Assembly: GCA_963971305.1 (NCBI GenBank)
Contig: OZ020305.1
Coordinates: forward strand, 5,985,001-6,049,000
Source: Arcuatula senhousia
Lineage: Eukaryota > Mollusca > Bivalvia > Mytilida > Mytilidae
Reading direction: 5' to 3'
Length of the DNA stretch: 64,000 nucleotides
Part shown: in pieces, positions 11,901 to 23,760 of the stretch
Numbering within the stretch: position 1 is the stretch's first letter
Layout: each line of letters opens with the position of its first letter
Notes under the pieces: model-generated
Told to the model about the DNA's origin: nothing
What the model saw: the letters and a program-made list of their open reading frames with translations, nothing else
Database searches by the model: none
Position numbers and translations under genes: made by a program

Positions 11901-14900
11901 AAAATAAAGGTAAAGAACGAAAGTTTGATAAAACAACCAACAAAAATCAATAAATATATGTAACAAAACCATGTACCATATCGAATCGAAAGTAATAGTA
12001 TCATAAAGGAAATCTATGGTATGTATCGTATCGTATCGTGGGGTTGGTGTATCGTTTCACCCCTATTTCCTATACATGTACCCGTCGGGTTACAGGGACC
12101 AACTAGAGATAGATGAAACAAAACTTAAATATACCCTCATTGTTCCTTTAAAGTGTAAGTTCGCGATTTTTGAGTTATTAGTTTATTTGATTTATTATAA
12201 TGAGAGTAGGCATCATGCCGGGTTTGGGCATTGAAAACGATATATTAAGAAAGATATTCGTAATTTTATTCCAATACACAAGACCATATGGGCGTTATGT
12301 TATGAACAATGATGAACTATGGGATAGCTCAATTTGGAGATGTGACGTCACATCTCCAATGATAAATACATGAACCAATTAACGATATTTGTAACATAAG
12401 ACCGATGTTGTTGATCATAATAATGATTTGAAATATGAATAATTTGGCATTAATATTTTTTTTAATCCCGCGTCTAGCAAGATAATAGTTTACTTAAACC
12501 TTAAATTGTTAAATAATAAATTATAATTCCAAATAGTAAATAATCTGAAACATTTATTGACACAGTAGCCCTAGTTTTCAATCCTTTTTCAAATATTTAA
12601 GACAATAAATTCAGTTTTTGATGAATACACAGGTGTCAATTAAAATCATTAACCCTTTGGACGATCTGTCACGCCCCGTTGGTTAATTACAGGTATAATT
12701 GACAGATATCATAGATCAATTAAGGTGCTCCTCCAATCAAAGATTTCCTTGCAGCACTCAACCCGCTTTAGACACACCCACCACAGCTCGATTTTAAGAA
12801 TTTCGACCGGCACATCTTTTAATAATTTCTTAATTAGTATACGGTATAATTAATCAGCAGGTGTCAATATCACCTGTTCACTTCATTGACTACCTTTCTC
12901 TTACAATTATCAATCAGCCAAAGCGTGGTGCTACATGGTTTGTGTAATACTAGTACCCAAATTAAAAATGTGTCTAAAGAGTTTTAGTTCCCACTTTTTT
13001 TCGTTTTTGAAGTGTTGGAAAAACAATTAATTAACTACATAATTATTTGCAAGACAAAAAAAAAGATTCCTACAGTCTGAGACAATAATTAATTCGATAT
13101 GATTTTCTCAGCTACAGTTTATTGTTTTTATATGTTTTTGATTAGAAAGGGTATTTTATTAACATTTTCGCACTTCAATGTTAAATAGACTCTGGCGGAC
13201 CAAAGGGGTTGATTTTCGTTAAAAGAAAGTGTTCTAGAACCCATTCCAACCAGGTAAATGTCAACTTCAAATACACAGGAAACAATATTAAACCCCTGTG
13301 ATGCCGATAGTTTGCACGGGGGTACTAAACATACACAGGAAACGGAGGGTGAACCCCTGTTGTGCCAGTGGTTTGTATAAGGGAATAAACTCTTATACAC
13401 AGAAAACCATAAGTAAGCCCCTGTGGTGCGATGGTTTGCACGGAAGGACTAATTATCAAAATATCACTTCAAACGAATCATGCAAGGTAATCCCAGAAGG
13501 GTGTCTGGGAACCATGAATTTTAAACAGGATGTATAAAAGAAATAGTATAGGGCAATTCTACATACTGAAAATTGAAATATATATTTTCCGAAAATGTCT
13601 GTACGGCGTACCAATAAAAAAATTAAAAATTCTATATTTTCTACGAATAAATTCTGAACTTAACGATTGGTACCATTTTTAAACTTTTCACAATCAATCA
13701 TTAGACTGACTTTTATTTTATAATTCCCGACTTAATTTTAATTATTCCAAATTGTCCGTTGTGGTACACATCGGTAAATACCACATGGGTATAGGATGCA
13801 ACATTCACTCTGTGTATTGGCTTTCAGCAGCGCCATCTAGTACAAATCACGTGACCCTCCATGGATTGAATTTTTTTACTTTCAAAAGCCAATTTTATCC
13901 TAACTATGCATATTTGAGCGCTAGGAATTTCACCAAAGTTATTTTTACATGATAGTCTTTCAATGTACAAATTTTGAAAAAATCGCGAACTTACACTTTA
14001 AGAAATAAAAACAAGCTAATGGTTAAGCAATTTTGTTTATTTATGTACAATTAAGTTAAGAGGCTTGTTTAGGGTATATTGGGATATGGGATATTCACAC
14101 ATTTCCTTAGTGGGATACGGGATATTTGAGACAAAACTTAATGGGATATGGGATATTTTTGTCAATTTTATTTACAGGGATATGGGATACTGGAAAAACA
14201 CTTTTTGGGATACAGGATATTTGATGAAAAATTTATGGGGATATGGGATATAGATACCCCCCCTAAACAAGCCCCAGTTAAAGACCTTATAAGCCTATAA
14301 ATACTGTTGATGGTTTTACTTATAAATTGCACTGCCAGACTGTCTGATTGTTTTTATGCTTTAACTTTAATTCTTTCAGTTGTCTGTAAAATATACAGTG
14401 AACAGAGAGCAGTCAGAGTAAAAAGAGTTGTAGATAAAAAGAGAATGTAAGTAATACTGAGTATTCTCTAATTTTCATCCCATTTATCAACCTCTCAACC
14501 AGTTGTGAAAAAATATTTCTCACCTCTAGAGAGAAATTTGTTCTCAGCGTTATTGCACGTGCAATTGATGAGCGACCTTTTGCAATTTCTTACCTGTAAA
14601 CATTAGAGAAAAACCTTCTACAACTTATTTCTCGATGATTATGGAATTTCTAACATCTTGAGAAATAAATTTGATATTTTAATCGCTCGGCAAGCCTCGC
14701 CATTAAGATAATCAAATTTATTTCTCTCGATGTTAGAAATTCCATAATCAACTCGATCACGTTGTAGAAGCTATATTTCTCTCATTCAACATTTGATTTG
14801 GCATACCCAAATGAAAAGTGGGAATATAATATGAAGATGATATCTGCTACTCATAATTCACTATAAATGCATAACGATTAATGTAACTGAGAATTTTTGT

Positions 14901-17900
14901 CAAATGGTACCATTGTGTATTATCTGATATTTCAAATTACTGGTAAAACAGAAGAAGTAATAATGTTAATGGAATTCAACACCAATGCTGTATGTAATTT
15001 ACATATCTCATCAGAGTTTTATGCTTTTCTTTTTGTCTTTCATTTAATGCGACCTTTCAACTTTTAAATAGATTGTCCTTGATCAGAATTATTGGTGTAT
15101 AGTTAATATAACCCAACAGTCTTTGTTTCTATTATAAGTGATGACAAAATGAAAATTTTACTCAACTTATAATTAATTGTGGTAGAATATTGTTCCTTCA
15201 GATCTAAACTAGCTCCAGAAAGAAAAGCTAAAGCAAGAAAGATAAACACAAAAGCAGACTTAGAAGATGAAGACAAATCCAACTCATCTACAAGTATATT
15301 TATATTGTATTTGTGAAACATTAAATGTTTGATATCTGCCCTTTAAGCCCTTTTTCAAATGACTTAAATTAAAAATCTTTTTATCTGATTCTATTAATTT
15401 TTTGTTTCGTGTCTGTTTAAATAACACTATCTAGGCCATAATTAGGACTGGAACAAGAATAAGTTTTATTTATTATTAAAAAAGATAAGGGTAATGGGGT
15501 AAAAAAAGAACAGATTAAAAAAAGATACTAAACTTTTTCCTAAGAAATTATGAGAGGGAAAGGGGTCATAATGATTTGCAGTTTCAAGAACTTTTTTTTT
15601 TAAACATTGCAGATTTTTCAACAATCTATGTACAAATGTATTTAGCAGTCCCATAGTATGTTTGTTCAATTTTTTGAATAAACACATTTTAATGAAGATA
15701 AATGTTATACATGTACTAAGAAACTAAAAATAGAAAAAAAACAAGTCTGACACACATGAACTCCATTACACATTGAAGTCTTTCAATAATATTCAAGAAA
15801 CCTTGAGATGTGCATGTAAACATTAAGTTTAGAATGACTGATACACATTGATACTTTTGAACTGTATTTAGATGCTGTACTTGCTAGACCATCCAGTATT
15901 GATATAGACCACAATTCCAATATACCTAATGATGACAGTTTGTCACCTGAAGAGGCTCAAATGGTAAGAAACTCAGCAGGGTTCTGGTATCAAATGTGGT
16001 AAATTCCGAACAATTTGCTGTTGCAGGTCCCTGGAATCAATTTTGGACAAAAGCCCTCTTTATATTAAAAATAATTAAATAGATTTTCATTTTACATATC
16101 TGTAAATGTCTGGGTGCCGTTATATAAAGCAGTCGTTTGCCTAATGGCATGTACCCCATTTAATTTGCATGGGATAATGAGCACGGTAATTAGTGATTGC
16201 TTAATGAAACGACACACTTGTGGTATTATAAGAATCACCTGATTAATTAAAGATGAAATATATTCTTTTAATTTTTAGTCTCTGTATAATTATCTTTTAT
16301 TTCTACTTTCAGTTTGAGCAAGAGAATGCAGATCTTTTTAATGAACTGAATAGTTTAGCCTCTGAAGTCAGGTAAAATGCTTTTAATTACTTTAAAACAA
16401 AGTTTTAGCAACACTGCTTTTATAACAGATATAATAGGCTAAGATCAGAATTTATGCCCTGCCAACTAAAGAAGAGGGGCATAAAGTGTTCAGATTTGTT
16501 TGTTTTCTGTCTAAAATAAGGTTTAGATTTAGAAAGTTGGATATCCTCATAAAACTTTATACATTTATGCATCAGGATGTGAACTTCATGGTTCATTGAT
16601 TATGAAAAAATAAAACATGTTTTTGAGACCGGCCATCATGTCTTATCAACATATTTTTTTATATTCCAGCCAAATAGAAGGGAAGGTATTAGAAATAGCA
16701 AAATTACAAGAGATATTTGCAGAGAAAGTATTGGAACAGGTTAGTTATACATGTATGAATTGTGAATTTCTGTGCTTTGTAGAATATGTCAGTTCTGAAA
16801 AAAAAAATATATCTTAACTTCTATAACTGTTTTCAAAGCAGATAATGTACATTCATTAAATTTAGAAGATAATGAGATGAGGAAAAAGTGTATGCAACAC
16901 AACCTACAATATAAGCGATAATTTAAAAAATCAGCAAATGAAACATTAAATTTGTTGTTATAAAACCATGCAAAATTGATACATGTAATAGTACAAACAT
17001 TGTAAGTGTTTTTTTCTTATAGGAGAAAGATATAGACAACATAGAACAGACAACAGTAGGAACGACAGAAAATATTACGGAAGGAAATGAGCAGATCAGA
17101 GAGGTATTCATTGAAATACCGTATAAGTTGTTTTTTTCGTGGATTTCTTAACTAGAGGCTCCCAGGAGCCTGAATGGCTCACCTGGTCCTTAGGGCATAA
17201 TGGTCTCTTCTTTAATAGGTCAAGTCCCAACTTAGACACAACGGAGACTTTCCTGAGGCTAAATGAGCTGAACATTAAAGCAAACCCCACCTTTTCTCTG
17301 TATGCAATAGTTTTCATTCAATAGGGCAAAAAACATGAAAAAACGCTATTTTTGACCTTAAAAGGGCCATTACTCTTATAAGGGCTTATCTGACAACTTC
17401 ATCCCTACTGAGACTTTTGTAAAGCTTAATGAGCTGAACATTTAAGCCAGCAACACCTTTTCTCTATCTGCAATACTTTTCATTCTATAGGGCAAAAACA
17501 GGAAAAAAAAGCTATTTTTGACCTTAAAAGGGCCATAACCCCTATTAGGGGTCATCTGACAGCTTCAACCCAATGGAGACTTTTGTAGAGCTTAATGAGC
17601 TAAACATTTAAGCAAGCAACACCTTTTCTCTATCTGCAATAGTTTTTGTCTCGCCTGCGAAGCAGAGCGGGACATAGGTGTTACTTTACCGGCGGCGGCG
17701 ACGGCGACGGCGGCGGCGGCGGCGGCGACGGCGGCGTTAACTTTTTGGAAAAGTTTTATGAGCACCTCCATATCTCAAGAACTATAGGTCCTGGGTTGAT
17801 GAAACTTGGTATGCATATGCCCCAGTAGTAGCTTAGCACAGTTGCATCCCCATCTTTTGACCTTGACCTTGATTTTCCGGTTGAATGACTTTGACAATTT

Positions 17901-20900
17901 TCAATACATATAATAGCAATGAAAAAGTTTTGCGAGCACCTCCATATCTCAAGAACTATAGGTCCTAGGTTGATGAAACTTGGTATGCATATGCCCCAGT
18001 AGTAGCTTAGCTCATTTGCATCCCCATCTTTTGACCTTGACCTTGATTTTCCGGTTGAGTGACTTTGACCATTTTCAATACATATAATAGCAATGGAAAA
18101 GTTTTGCGAGCACCTCCATATCTCAAGAACTATAGGTCCTAGGTTGATGAAACTTGGTATGCATATGCCCCAGTAGTAGCTTAGCACAGTTGCATCCCCA
18201 TCTTTTGACGTTGACCTTGATTTTCCGGTTGAGTGACTTTGACAATTTTCAATACATATAATAGCAATGGAAATGTTTTGCGAGCACATCCATATCTCAA
18301 GAACTATAGGTCCTAGGTTGATGAAACTTGGTATACATATGCCCCAGTAGTAGCTTAGCACAGTTGCATCCCCATCTTTTGACCTTGACCTTGATTTTCC
18401 GGTTGAGTGACTTTGATTATTTTTATTGCATATATTTGCAATGTTTAAGTTCTATAAACATCTTTCGATCTCAGAAACTGAAAATCCATGTAAATTCAAA
18501 ATATAGTAGAAGTAAGAAAGAATAATTGTTTCTGATGGTGCCGGCAGGCGAGACATACTTTAGTGTTAACTCTTGTTATTCTTTAGGGCAAAAACATGAA
18601 AAAATGCTATTTTTGACCTCAATAGGGCCATAACCCCTATTAGGGGTCATCAGACAACTTGGACCCAATGGAGACTTTTGTAGAGCTGAATGAGCTGAAC
18701 ATTTTTGCAGGCAACAGCTTTTCTCTATCTGCAATAGTTTTCATTCTATAGGGCAAAAACATGAAAAAACGCTACTTTTGACCTTAAAAGGGCCATAACC
18801 CCTATTAGAGGTTATCTGACAACTTCAACCCAATGGAGACTCTTGTAGAGCTTAATGAGCTAAACATTTTAGCAGGCAACAGCTTTTCTCTATCTGCAAT
18901 AATTTTCATTCCATAGGGAAAAAACATGAAAAATTGCTATTTTTGACCTTAAAAGGGCCATAACCCCAATTAGGGGTCATCTGACAACTTCGACCCAATG
19001 GAGACTTTTGTAGAGATTAATCAGCTGAACTTTTTAGCTGGCAACAGCTTTTCTCTATCTGCAATAGTTTTCATTCTATAGGGCAAAAAACATGAAAAAA
19101 CGCCATTTTTGACCTTAAAAGGGCCATAACCCCTATTAGGGATCATCTGACAACTTCGACCCAATGGAGACTTTTGTAGAGCTTTTGATTCTGAAGAGCC
19201 GCAGATCCTTCAGATTTTTTCTATCTGTTCTAGTTTTCAAGTTATAAGTCTTTGAATGTGATTTTACCCTAGTATGATCTATTTTTAGTAACAGCGGCCA
19301 TGTTTGTTATCATATCATAAAGCGGAACACAATTTTTAAACATCATGCCCTGATTATTACTTGTACCAAGTTTTGAAAAATTCCATTCAGTGGTTTCAGA
19401 GAAGAAGATTTTTGAAAAAGTAACGGACGGACGACGGACGGATGGCGATGACAAAACCTCACTTGACCCTTCGGGTCAGGTGAGCTAAAAAATGAAAGAT
19501 CATGTTTTGCTGAATCCAATTTTAGCGATTACTTATATGGAAGTATATACTTTGCATATACTATTTTCCAGATTTAATTTTCGCGAGTTGCCAAAAAAGC
19601 AAAAATTAGACATGTTAGATACCTGCAAAAAAAAAACAACTTATACGGTAATTTTCTCTTGATTCTTGTATATTGGTTAAGTGAAATTGTTTATTCAGTT
19701 TTACTCTGTTTGGCTTCACATACAGTTGCCAACTAAGATATTTTCTTAAATTTAAGCTTATTTAAATGTTAAAGTTGGCCGCTATTTTTGGACACAAGCA
19801 TTGCTTTAAATCCAACTTTATGTCATCCAATTTTTGTTTGATATCACAAAGTAACAAGAGGCTCCCAGGAGCCTGAATCGCTCACCTGGTCTTGATGTTG
19901 ACCCTATACTTTTGTAGAGCTAAATGAGCTGAACATTTAAGCAAGCAACAGCTAATCTCTATCTGCAATAGTTTTCATTCAGAGGCCAAAAACATGAAAA
20001 ATCACTTTTTCAGGGGCCGTAAACCCTATAAGGGGTCATCTAACAACTTCGACCCTGTGGAGAATTTTGTAGAGCTAAATGAGCTGAACATTTAAGCAAG
20101 CAACAGCTAATCTCTATCTGCAATAGTTTTCATTCTGTAGGCCAAAAACATGAAAAATGGCTATTTTTCAGGGGCCGTAACCCCTATAAGGGGTCATCTG
20201 ACAACTTGGACCCTATGAAGAATTTTGTAGAGCTAAATGGGCTGAACATTTAAGCAAGCAACAGCTAATCTCTATCTGCAATAGTTTTCATTCTGTAGGC
20301 CAAAAACATGAAAAATCACTTTTTTCAGGGGCCGTAACCCCTATAAGGGGTTATCTGACAACTTCGACCCTGTGGAGAATTTTGTAGAGCTAAATGAGCT
20401 GAACATTTAAGCAAGCAACAGCTAATCTCTATCTGCAATAGTTTTCATTCTGTAGGCCAAAAACATGAAAAATGGCTATTTTTCAGGGGCCGTAACCCCT
20501 ATAAGGGGTCATCTGACAACTTCGACCCAAGAAGAATTTTGTAGAGCTAAATGGGCTGAACATTTGAGCAAGCAACAGCTAATCTCTATCTGCAATAGTT
20601 TTCATTCTGTAGGCCAAAAACATGAAAAATGGCTATTTTTCAGGGGCCGTAACCCCTATAAGGGGTCATCTGACAACTTCGACCCTGTGGAGAATTTCGT
20701 AGAGCTAAATGAGCTGAACATTTAAGCAAGCAACAGCTAATCTCTATCTGCAATAGTTTTCATTCTGTAGGCCAAAAACATGAAAAATGGCTATTTTTCA
20801 CCTTTAAGGGGCCGTAACCCCTATAAGGGGTCATCTGACAACTTCGACCCTATGGAGACTTTTGTAGAGTTAAATGAGCTGAACATTTAAGCAAGCAACA

Positions 20901-21748
20901 GCTAATCTCTATCTGCAATAGTTTTCATTCTGTAGGCCAAAAACATGAAAAAATGCTATTTTTCACCTTTAAAGGGCCGTAACCTCTATAAGGGGTCATC
21001 TGACAACTTTGACCAAATGGAGACTTTTGTAGAGCTTTTGATGCTGAATCAGTAGCGTGGCCTCAGATTTCCTCTATCTCTTATACTTTTTGATTTATAA
21101 GCCAAAAACAGTAGTCTGACCCCCCTAGTCTATTTTTAGTAACGGCGGCCATGTTTTTTATCAAAGCATTTTAAATGAGGATCGTTTGTTGCCAACATGT
21201 CATATATCATTCCTGCCAAGTTTCTGTTAAATTGGTTCAGTGGTTTCAGAGGAGAAGATTTTTGAAATTGTTAACGGACGACAGACGACGACAGAAGACG
21301 ACGGACGACGACGGACGCATAGTGATGGCATAAGCTCACATGGACCTTCGGTCCAGGTGAGCTAAAAATCTATGCATTACATGGGGAATGTCAGTCAGGA
21401 GCAGTGGGTTGGAATAACAATTTTCACAGCAACTAAAACTGTGGGATTTGACTTCAGTTCTGTTGCTTTATACCTACTTCCTCTTTAATGAAATAGGGCC
21501 ATTTCTGTCTCTGACCAACGTTTTTGTTGTTGGTTTTTTGTTGTTGCATAAACAAACAGGTTTATAATGAGATATAATTTTGAAGAATTAATCAAACCAC
21601 CTAATGAAACTATCCAAAATACCTCATTCAAAAACAACTCTTTTTTTTTCAGGCCATTAAGAACAGTGCTGGTTTCCGAGTGTGGATCTTATTTTTCCTC
21701 ATCACATGTACTCTATCGTTACTATTTTTAGATTGGTACAACTCGTGA
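9000..21748 (+). CDS. STX18: Syntaxin-18, ER Qa-SNARE (STX18)
   Basis: Eleven coding exons join in phase: 9000-9143, 9744-9811, 10309-10424, 11304-11381, 14380-14446, 15202-15293, 15872-15963, 16313-16371, 16670-16739, 17023-17103, 21653-21748, giving 320 aa (human about 335). All introns are GT-AG. The N-terminal syntaxin-18 domain has [11 protein letters not shown] and the hallmark [10 protein letters not shown]. The middle has [18 protein letters not shown] low-complexity linker and SPEEAQMFEQEN lead into the SNARE helix (about 225-290). The Gln before EKDIDNIE (Q262) is the likely zero-layer residue. A single C-terminal membrane anchor (299-315) ends in LDWYNS. Known role: tail-anchored ER Qa-SNARE for Golgi-to-ER retrograde vesicle fusion with SEC22B, USE1 and BNIP1. 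The 4.5-kb last intron is largely made of repeat elements. Confidence 0.97.
9152..9246. repeat. Short foldback in STX18 intron 1
   Basis: CACAGGCACTAGTTTCTATC at 9153 is inverted as GATAGAAACAAATGCCTGTG near 9226-9245, with few mismatches. The loop carries G-run and C-run blocks. It starts only about 9 bp after the exon 1 donor. It looks like a tiny MITE or foldback insertion. Confidence 0.65.
10984..11182. mobile_element. GGCCGGATTT-type MITE, truncated copy
   Basis: It begins GGCCAGATTTTATGGAGTGA and carries ATTATAAAATGGTGAATGTC, the same block found in copies at 24808-25023, 41444-41650 and 62149-62690. The far end (CTACTTCCTG) is truncated. It lies in STX18 intron 3. Related fragments occur near 10565-10690 and 21385-21510. 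Confidence 0.65.
11674..12065. mobile_element. Non-autonomous hAT-type element
   Basis: Perfect 17-bp terminal inverted repeats, TAGGGGTGAAACGATAC at 11674 and its complement ending at 12065, are flanked by a perfect 8-bp direct duplication TTTCCTAT (11666-11673 and 12066-12073). Length is 392 bp. An 8-bp target duplication with TAGGGGTG ends is characteristic of the hAT superfamily. No transposase frame is present. It sits in STX18 intron 4. Confidence 0.88.
12334..12359. repeat. 26-bp perfect palindrome centred on TGACGTCA
   Basis: TTGGAGATGTGAC followed directly by its exact reverse complement. The centre is the consensus CRE/CREB-ATF octamer TGACGTCA. It lies inside the 12152-13997 element. 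Binding is inference. Confidence 0.8.
13267..13450. repeat. Three-copy tandem repeat of about 60-68 bp
   Basis: Each copy has ATACACAG(G)AAA, then (A/G)CCCCTGT(G/T), then GGTTTG(C/T)A or a close variant. Starts are near 13270, 13330 and 13395. It lies inside the 12152-13997 element. Confidence 0.6.
14061..14275. mobile_element. Small element with GGCTTGTTTAGGG ends and GGGATATGGGATAT units
   Basis: GGCTTGTTTAGGGTAT near 14062 is inverted as ATACCCCCCCCTAAACAAGCC near 14253-14272. The interior has about seven diverged units built on GGGATA(T/C)GGGATAT separated by 20-30 bp spacers. The open frame through it is a by-product. Confidence 0.7.
14614..14770. repeat. Long foldback in STX18 intron 5
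   Basis: The left arm (14636-14674, starting TGATTATGGAATTTCTAACA) pairs with the right arm (14711-14750). Outer arms CTTCTACAAC (14615) and GTTGTAGAAG (14761) are also inverted. The central spacer is about 36 bp. It is a likely foldback or MITE insertion. Confidence 0.7.
17154..19491. mobile_element. Large tandem-core element with GCTCACCTG ends (copy 1), interrupted
   Basis: It starts AGAGGCTCCCAGGAGCCTGA...GCTCACCTGG and ends CTTCGGGTCAGGTGAGCTAA, with short inverted ends GCTCACCTG/CAGGTGAGC. The interior repeats a unit of about 125-160 bp with TAGAGCT(T/A)AATGAGCTGAAC and CTCTATCTGCAATAGTTTTCATT. A CGGACGGACGACGGACGG tail precedes the right end. It is split by the insertion at 17646-18577. 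Other copies are at 19853-21367 and 59189-60642. It lies in the last STX18 intron. No transposase is seen. Confidence 0.8.
17646..18577 (-). mobile_element. GTCTCGCCTGC element with 174-bp tandem core (copy 2), nested
   Basis: Same family as 2926-3840, in opposite orientation: GTCTCGCCTGC at 17648, GCAGGCGAGAC near 18544, a GGC-rich stretch at 17690-17735 and about four 174-bp units. It interrupts the unit CTGCAATAGTTTT / ATTCT of the surrounding element. The 201-codon minus-strand frame at 17756-18361 is the repeat read in a frame kept open by the 174-bp period, with no evidence of a real gene. Confidence 0.85.
19853..21367. mobile_element. Large tandem-core element with GCTCACCTG ends (copy 2)
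   Basis: It starts AACAAGAGGCTCCCAGGAGC and ends CTTCGGTCCAGGTGAGCTAA. About seven units of 157-158 bp (one of 165 bp) repeat GTAGAGCTAAATGAGCTGAA, CAGGGGCCGTAACCCCTATA and GTCATCTGACAACTTCGACC. The tail is rich in GACGACGG. It lies in the last STX18 intron. Confidence 0.85.
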
Positions 21749-21859
21749 CATACATCTGTTTTATAGAATTTTAAATTATCAGTGCAATAGACGGGTGTGA
21801 AGTGTCTTATTTTACTAAGTTATGCGTTATATGTCCTTTTTAGTTGGGATTTCTTCAAC

Positions 21860-21865
21860 AATAAA
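21860..21865 (+). terminator. Candidate poly(A) signal of STX18
   Basis: AATAAA lies 112 bp after the STX18 stop codon. A second candidate, CAAATAAAAC, lies near 22135. Confidence 0.5.
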
Positions 21866-22431
21866 ATTTTGAAATATGGTAGCTTAATACAGAATAACAA
21901 ATTAAATATAAAATTTATTGAGTTTTCTTTAAATTCTTTGACAACTCTTTTCTTAATATGATAAATAATGAATATTGTCATGTAGTACCTACATTTGTTT
22001 GCCTATCTAGAAAATAAGGTGATTTGTTGCTCCAACTTCTTCAAATTACATTTAAGAACTTTTCAACATTTTTAAGATGGGTTAGGGTTGTATACTAAGT
22101 TATTTTGAATTTGTCATTGTTTTTTAATATGTTCAAATAAAACCTCTGTGTAATGTAAAACACTGTAAAACATGTTTTGTTGACATATTAAAGCATTTAT
22201 TATTTATTTGAGTTAAGGTGATATTTTTTTGTTGGTTTTATCTATACAAATCATGGAAACTTGTACCTTTCAAGAGCAACTGAGTGCATGGTTACTATTG
22301 AAGACACCTCTGTGTTAACTTCAGTGTCTTGTGTGTTTTTGTTCCCTGCCTTTCTGCGAAAAATGGGGAATATAGAATTAAGATTTCTGTCCATCTGGTT
22401 TCTAGAGCATAATTTGTAAACTCCTTGATAG

Positions 22432-23020
22432 AAATAAAGAAGGAATGTGTCCATGGGACATGGATGCCCCCACTAGGCCCCAAACAGGAAGTAGATGTCC
22501 CTGAAAGTTGCTTAAGACGTGCAGTTTGTCATACTGAACCATCCTACCAAGTTTCAAATCATACCCATGTACACTTTCTGAGAAAAGTTTAGGGGAAATT
22601 TTCAAGTTAATTTTTATATCGCCTTAGTCCCAAACAGGAAGTAGATGTCCTACAAGTCTCAAAATTGCTTAGGATGTATAGTTTGTCATACTGAAAATTC
22701 CTACAAAGTTTCAAATCATTCTCATGTATGGTTCCTGAGAAAAGCTTGACGGAAATTTTCAGTCATGTTCACATATTTTCACATTGGCCTAAGTCCTTAA
22801 CAGGAAGTAGATGTCTGACAGGTCTCAAAATCGCTTAGGACGTAAAGTTTGTTATACTGAACAATACTACCAAGTTTCAAATCAGTCTCATGTAAGGTTC
22901 CTGAGAAAAGCTTGACAAAAATTTTCAAAGTCATGTTCACATATTTTCACATTGACCCAAGTCCAAGCCTAAACAGGAAGTAGATGTCCGACAGGTCTCA
23001 AAATCGCTTACATTAATGCT
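22432..23020. repeat. Tandem repeat with AACAGGAAGTAGATGTCC units
   Basis: Four units start near 22483, 22633, 22799 and 22971, each with AACAGGAAGTAGATGTC and ACCAAGTTTCAAATCAT-like blocks. The left border AAGAAGGAATGTGTCCATGG recurs at 45525, marking the same family. Confidence 0.7.
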
Positions 23021-23027
23021 TGGTTAA

Positions 23028-23760
23028 TTATTGGTGGGGAGAGATATTTTTTTGTCCTGTCTGTCCCTCCATAACAAAGTGAACCTATTCAAGGAAACTT
23101 GGTATGTAGGAAGGACACTATATGGAGTTGTGCATATTACCAGTAAATTTTGATCCTCAAATTTTTGTGGGAGTAATGGCCCTTTGGACTAGTAAAATTT
23201 GCCAAAAACTACTCAAAATTTGCATGATTTTAACACTTTTTCACAAAATTGTCATTTTCACAAAATTTGATGATGTCATTGTGACGTAATCAATGAGATT
23301 TTGTAAAAAAAAATACAGTTATTTTACTATACCTTGTTCATTTAAGAACTGATCTATAATATTGACACCTCATTTAAATATTTTTTCATTAATTTGACCA
23401 ATTTGGGGCCAAATTTAGCATCTATCATATCTTGTCCTTTGCTGTAAATCCTCATTTATCATATTGTCAGCACAACTCCTCTGAAACTTCTGAACCCAAT
23501 TCGACAAAACTTGGAATTTTGTGGGAATAATGGCCTTTGAACTTAGAAATTTGCTGTAAATCCTCATTTATCATATTGTCAGCACAACTCCTCTGAAACT
23601 TCTGAATCCAATTTGACAAAACTTGGTATGTAGGAAGGAGCCCATATGTAGCTGTGCATATTACCAGGAAATCTTGATCTTCATATTTTTGTGCTTTTTC
23701 ATAAAAATATTGGGGGAAATGGGAGGAGACATCATTTTTGCAGGCAAAAACAAACTTAAA
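23028..23760. mobile_element. Tandem-core element with GGGGAGA...GGAGACAT ends (copy 1)
   Basis: It starts GGTGGGGAGAGATA with TTTGTCCTGTCTGTCC and ends GGGAGGAGACATCATTTTTG. Internal units share ACAAAACTTGG(T/A)AT, GTGCATATTACCAG and CTCCTCTGAAACTTCTGAA. Related to copies at 26679-27446 and 41027-42668. Confidence 0.7.

Larger units (their letters stand above)
12152..13997. mobile_element. 1.85-kb TTAA-flanked element with perfect 20-bp TIRs
   Basis: AGTGTAAGTTCGCGATTTTT at 12152-12171 is perfectly inverted at the right end (13978-13997). TTAA borders both ends (12148-12151, 13998-14001). This fits a piggyBac-type target duplication. No transposase frame is seen. Inside lie a 26-bp palindrome (12334-12359) and a three-copy tandem repeat (13267-13450). 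It occupies much of STX18 intron 4. Confidence 0.8.

Noticed and set aside
17756..18361. 201-codon minus-strand open frame with repeated [13 protein letters not shown]
   Set aside because: It is the 174-bp repeat unit read through; 174 is a multiple of 3 so the frame stays open. The same protein phrase appears at 3319-3504. No start context or splice sites support a gene.
22251..22605. Three overlapping minus-strand frames
   Set aside because: They lie in the repeat family with border AAGAAGGAATGTGTCCATGG and are shadows of it.
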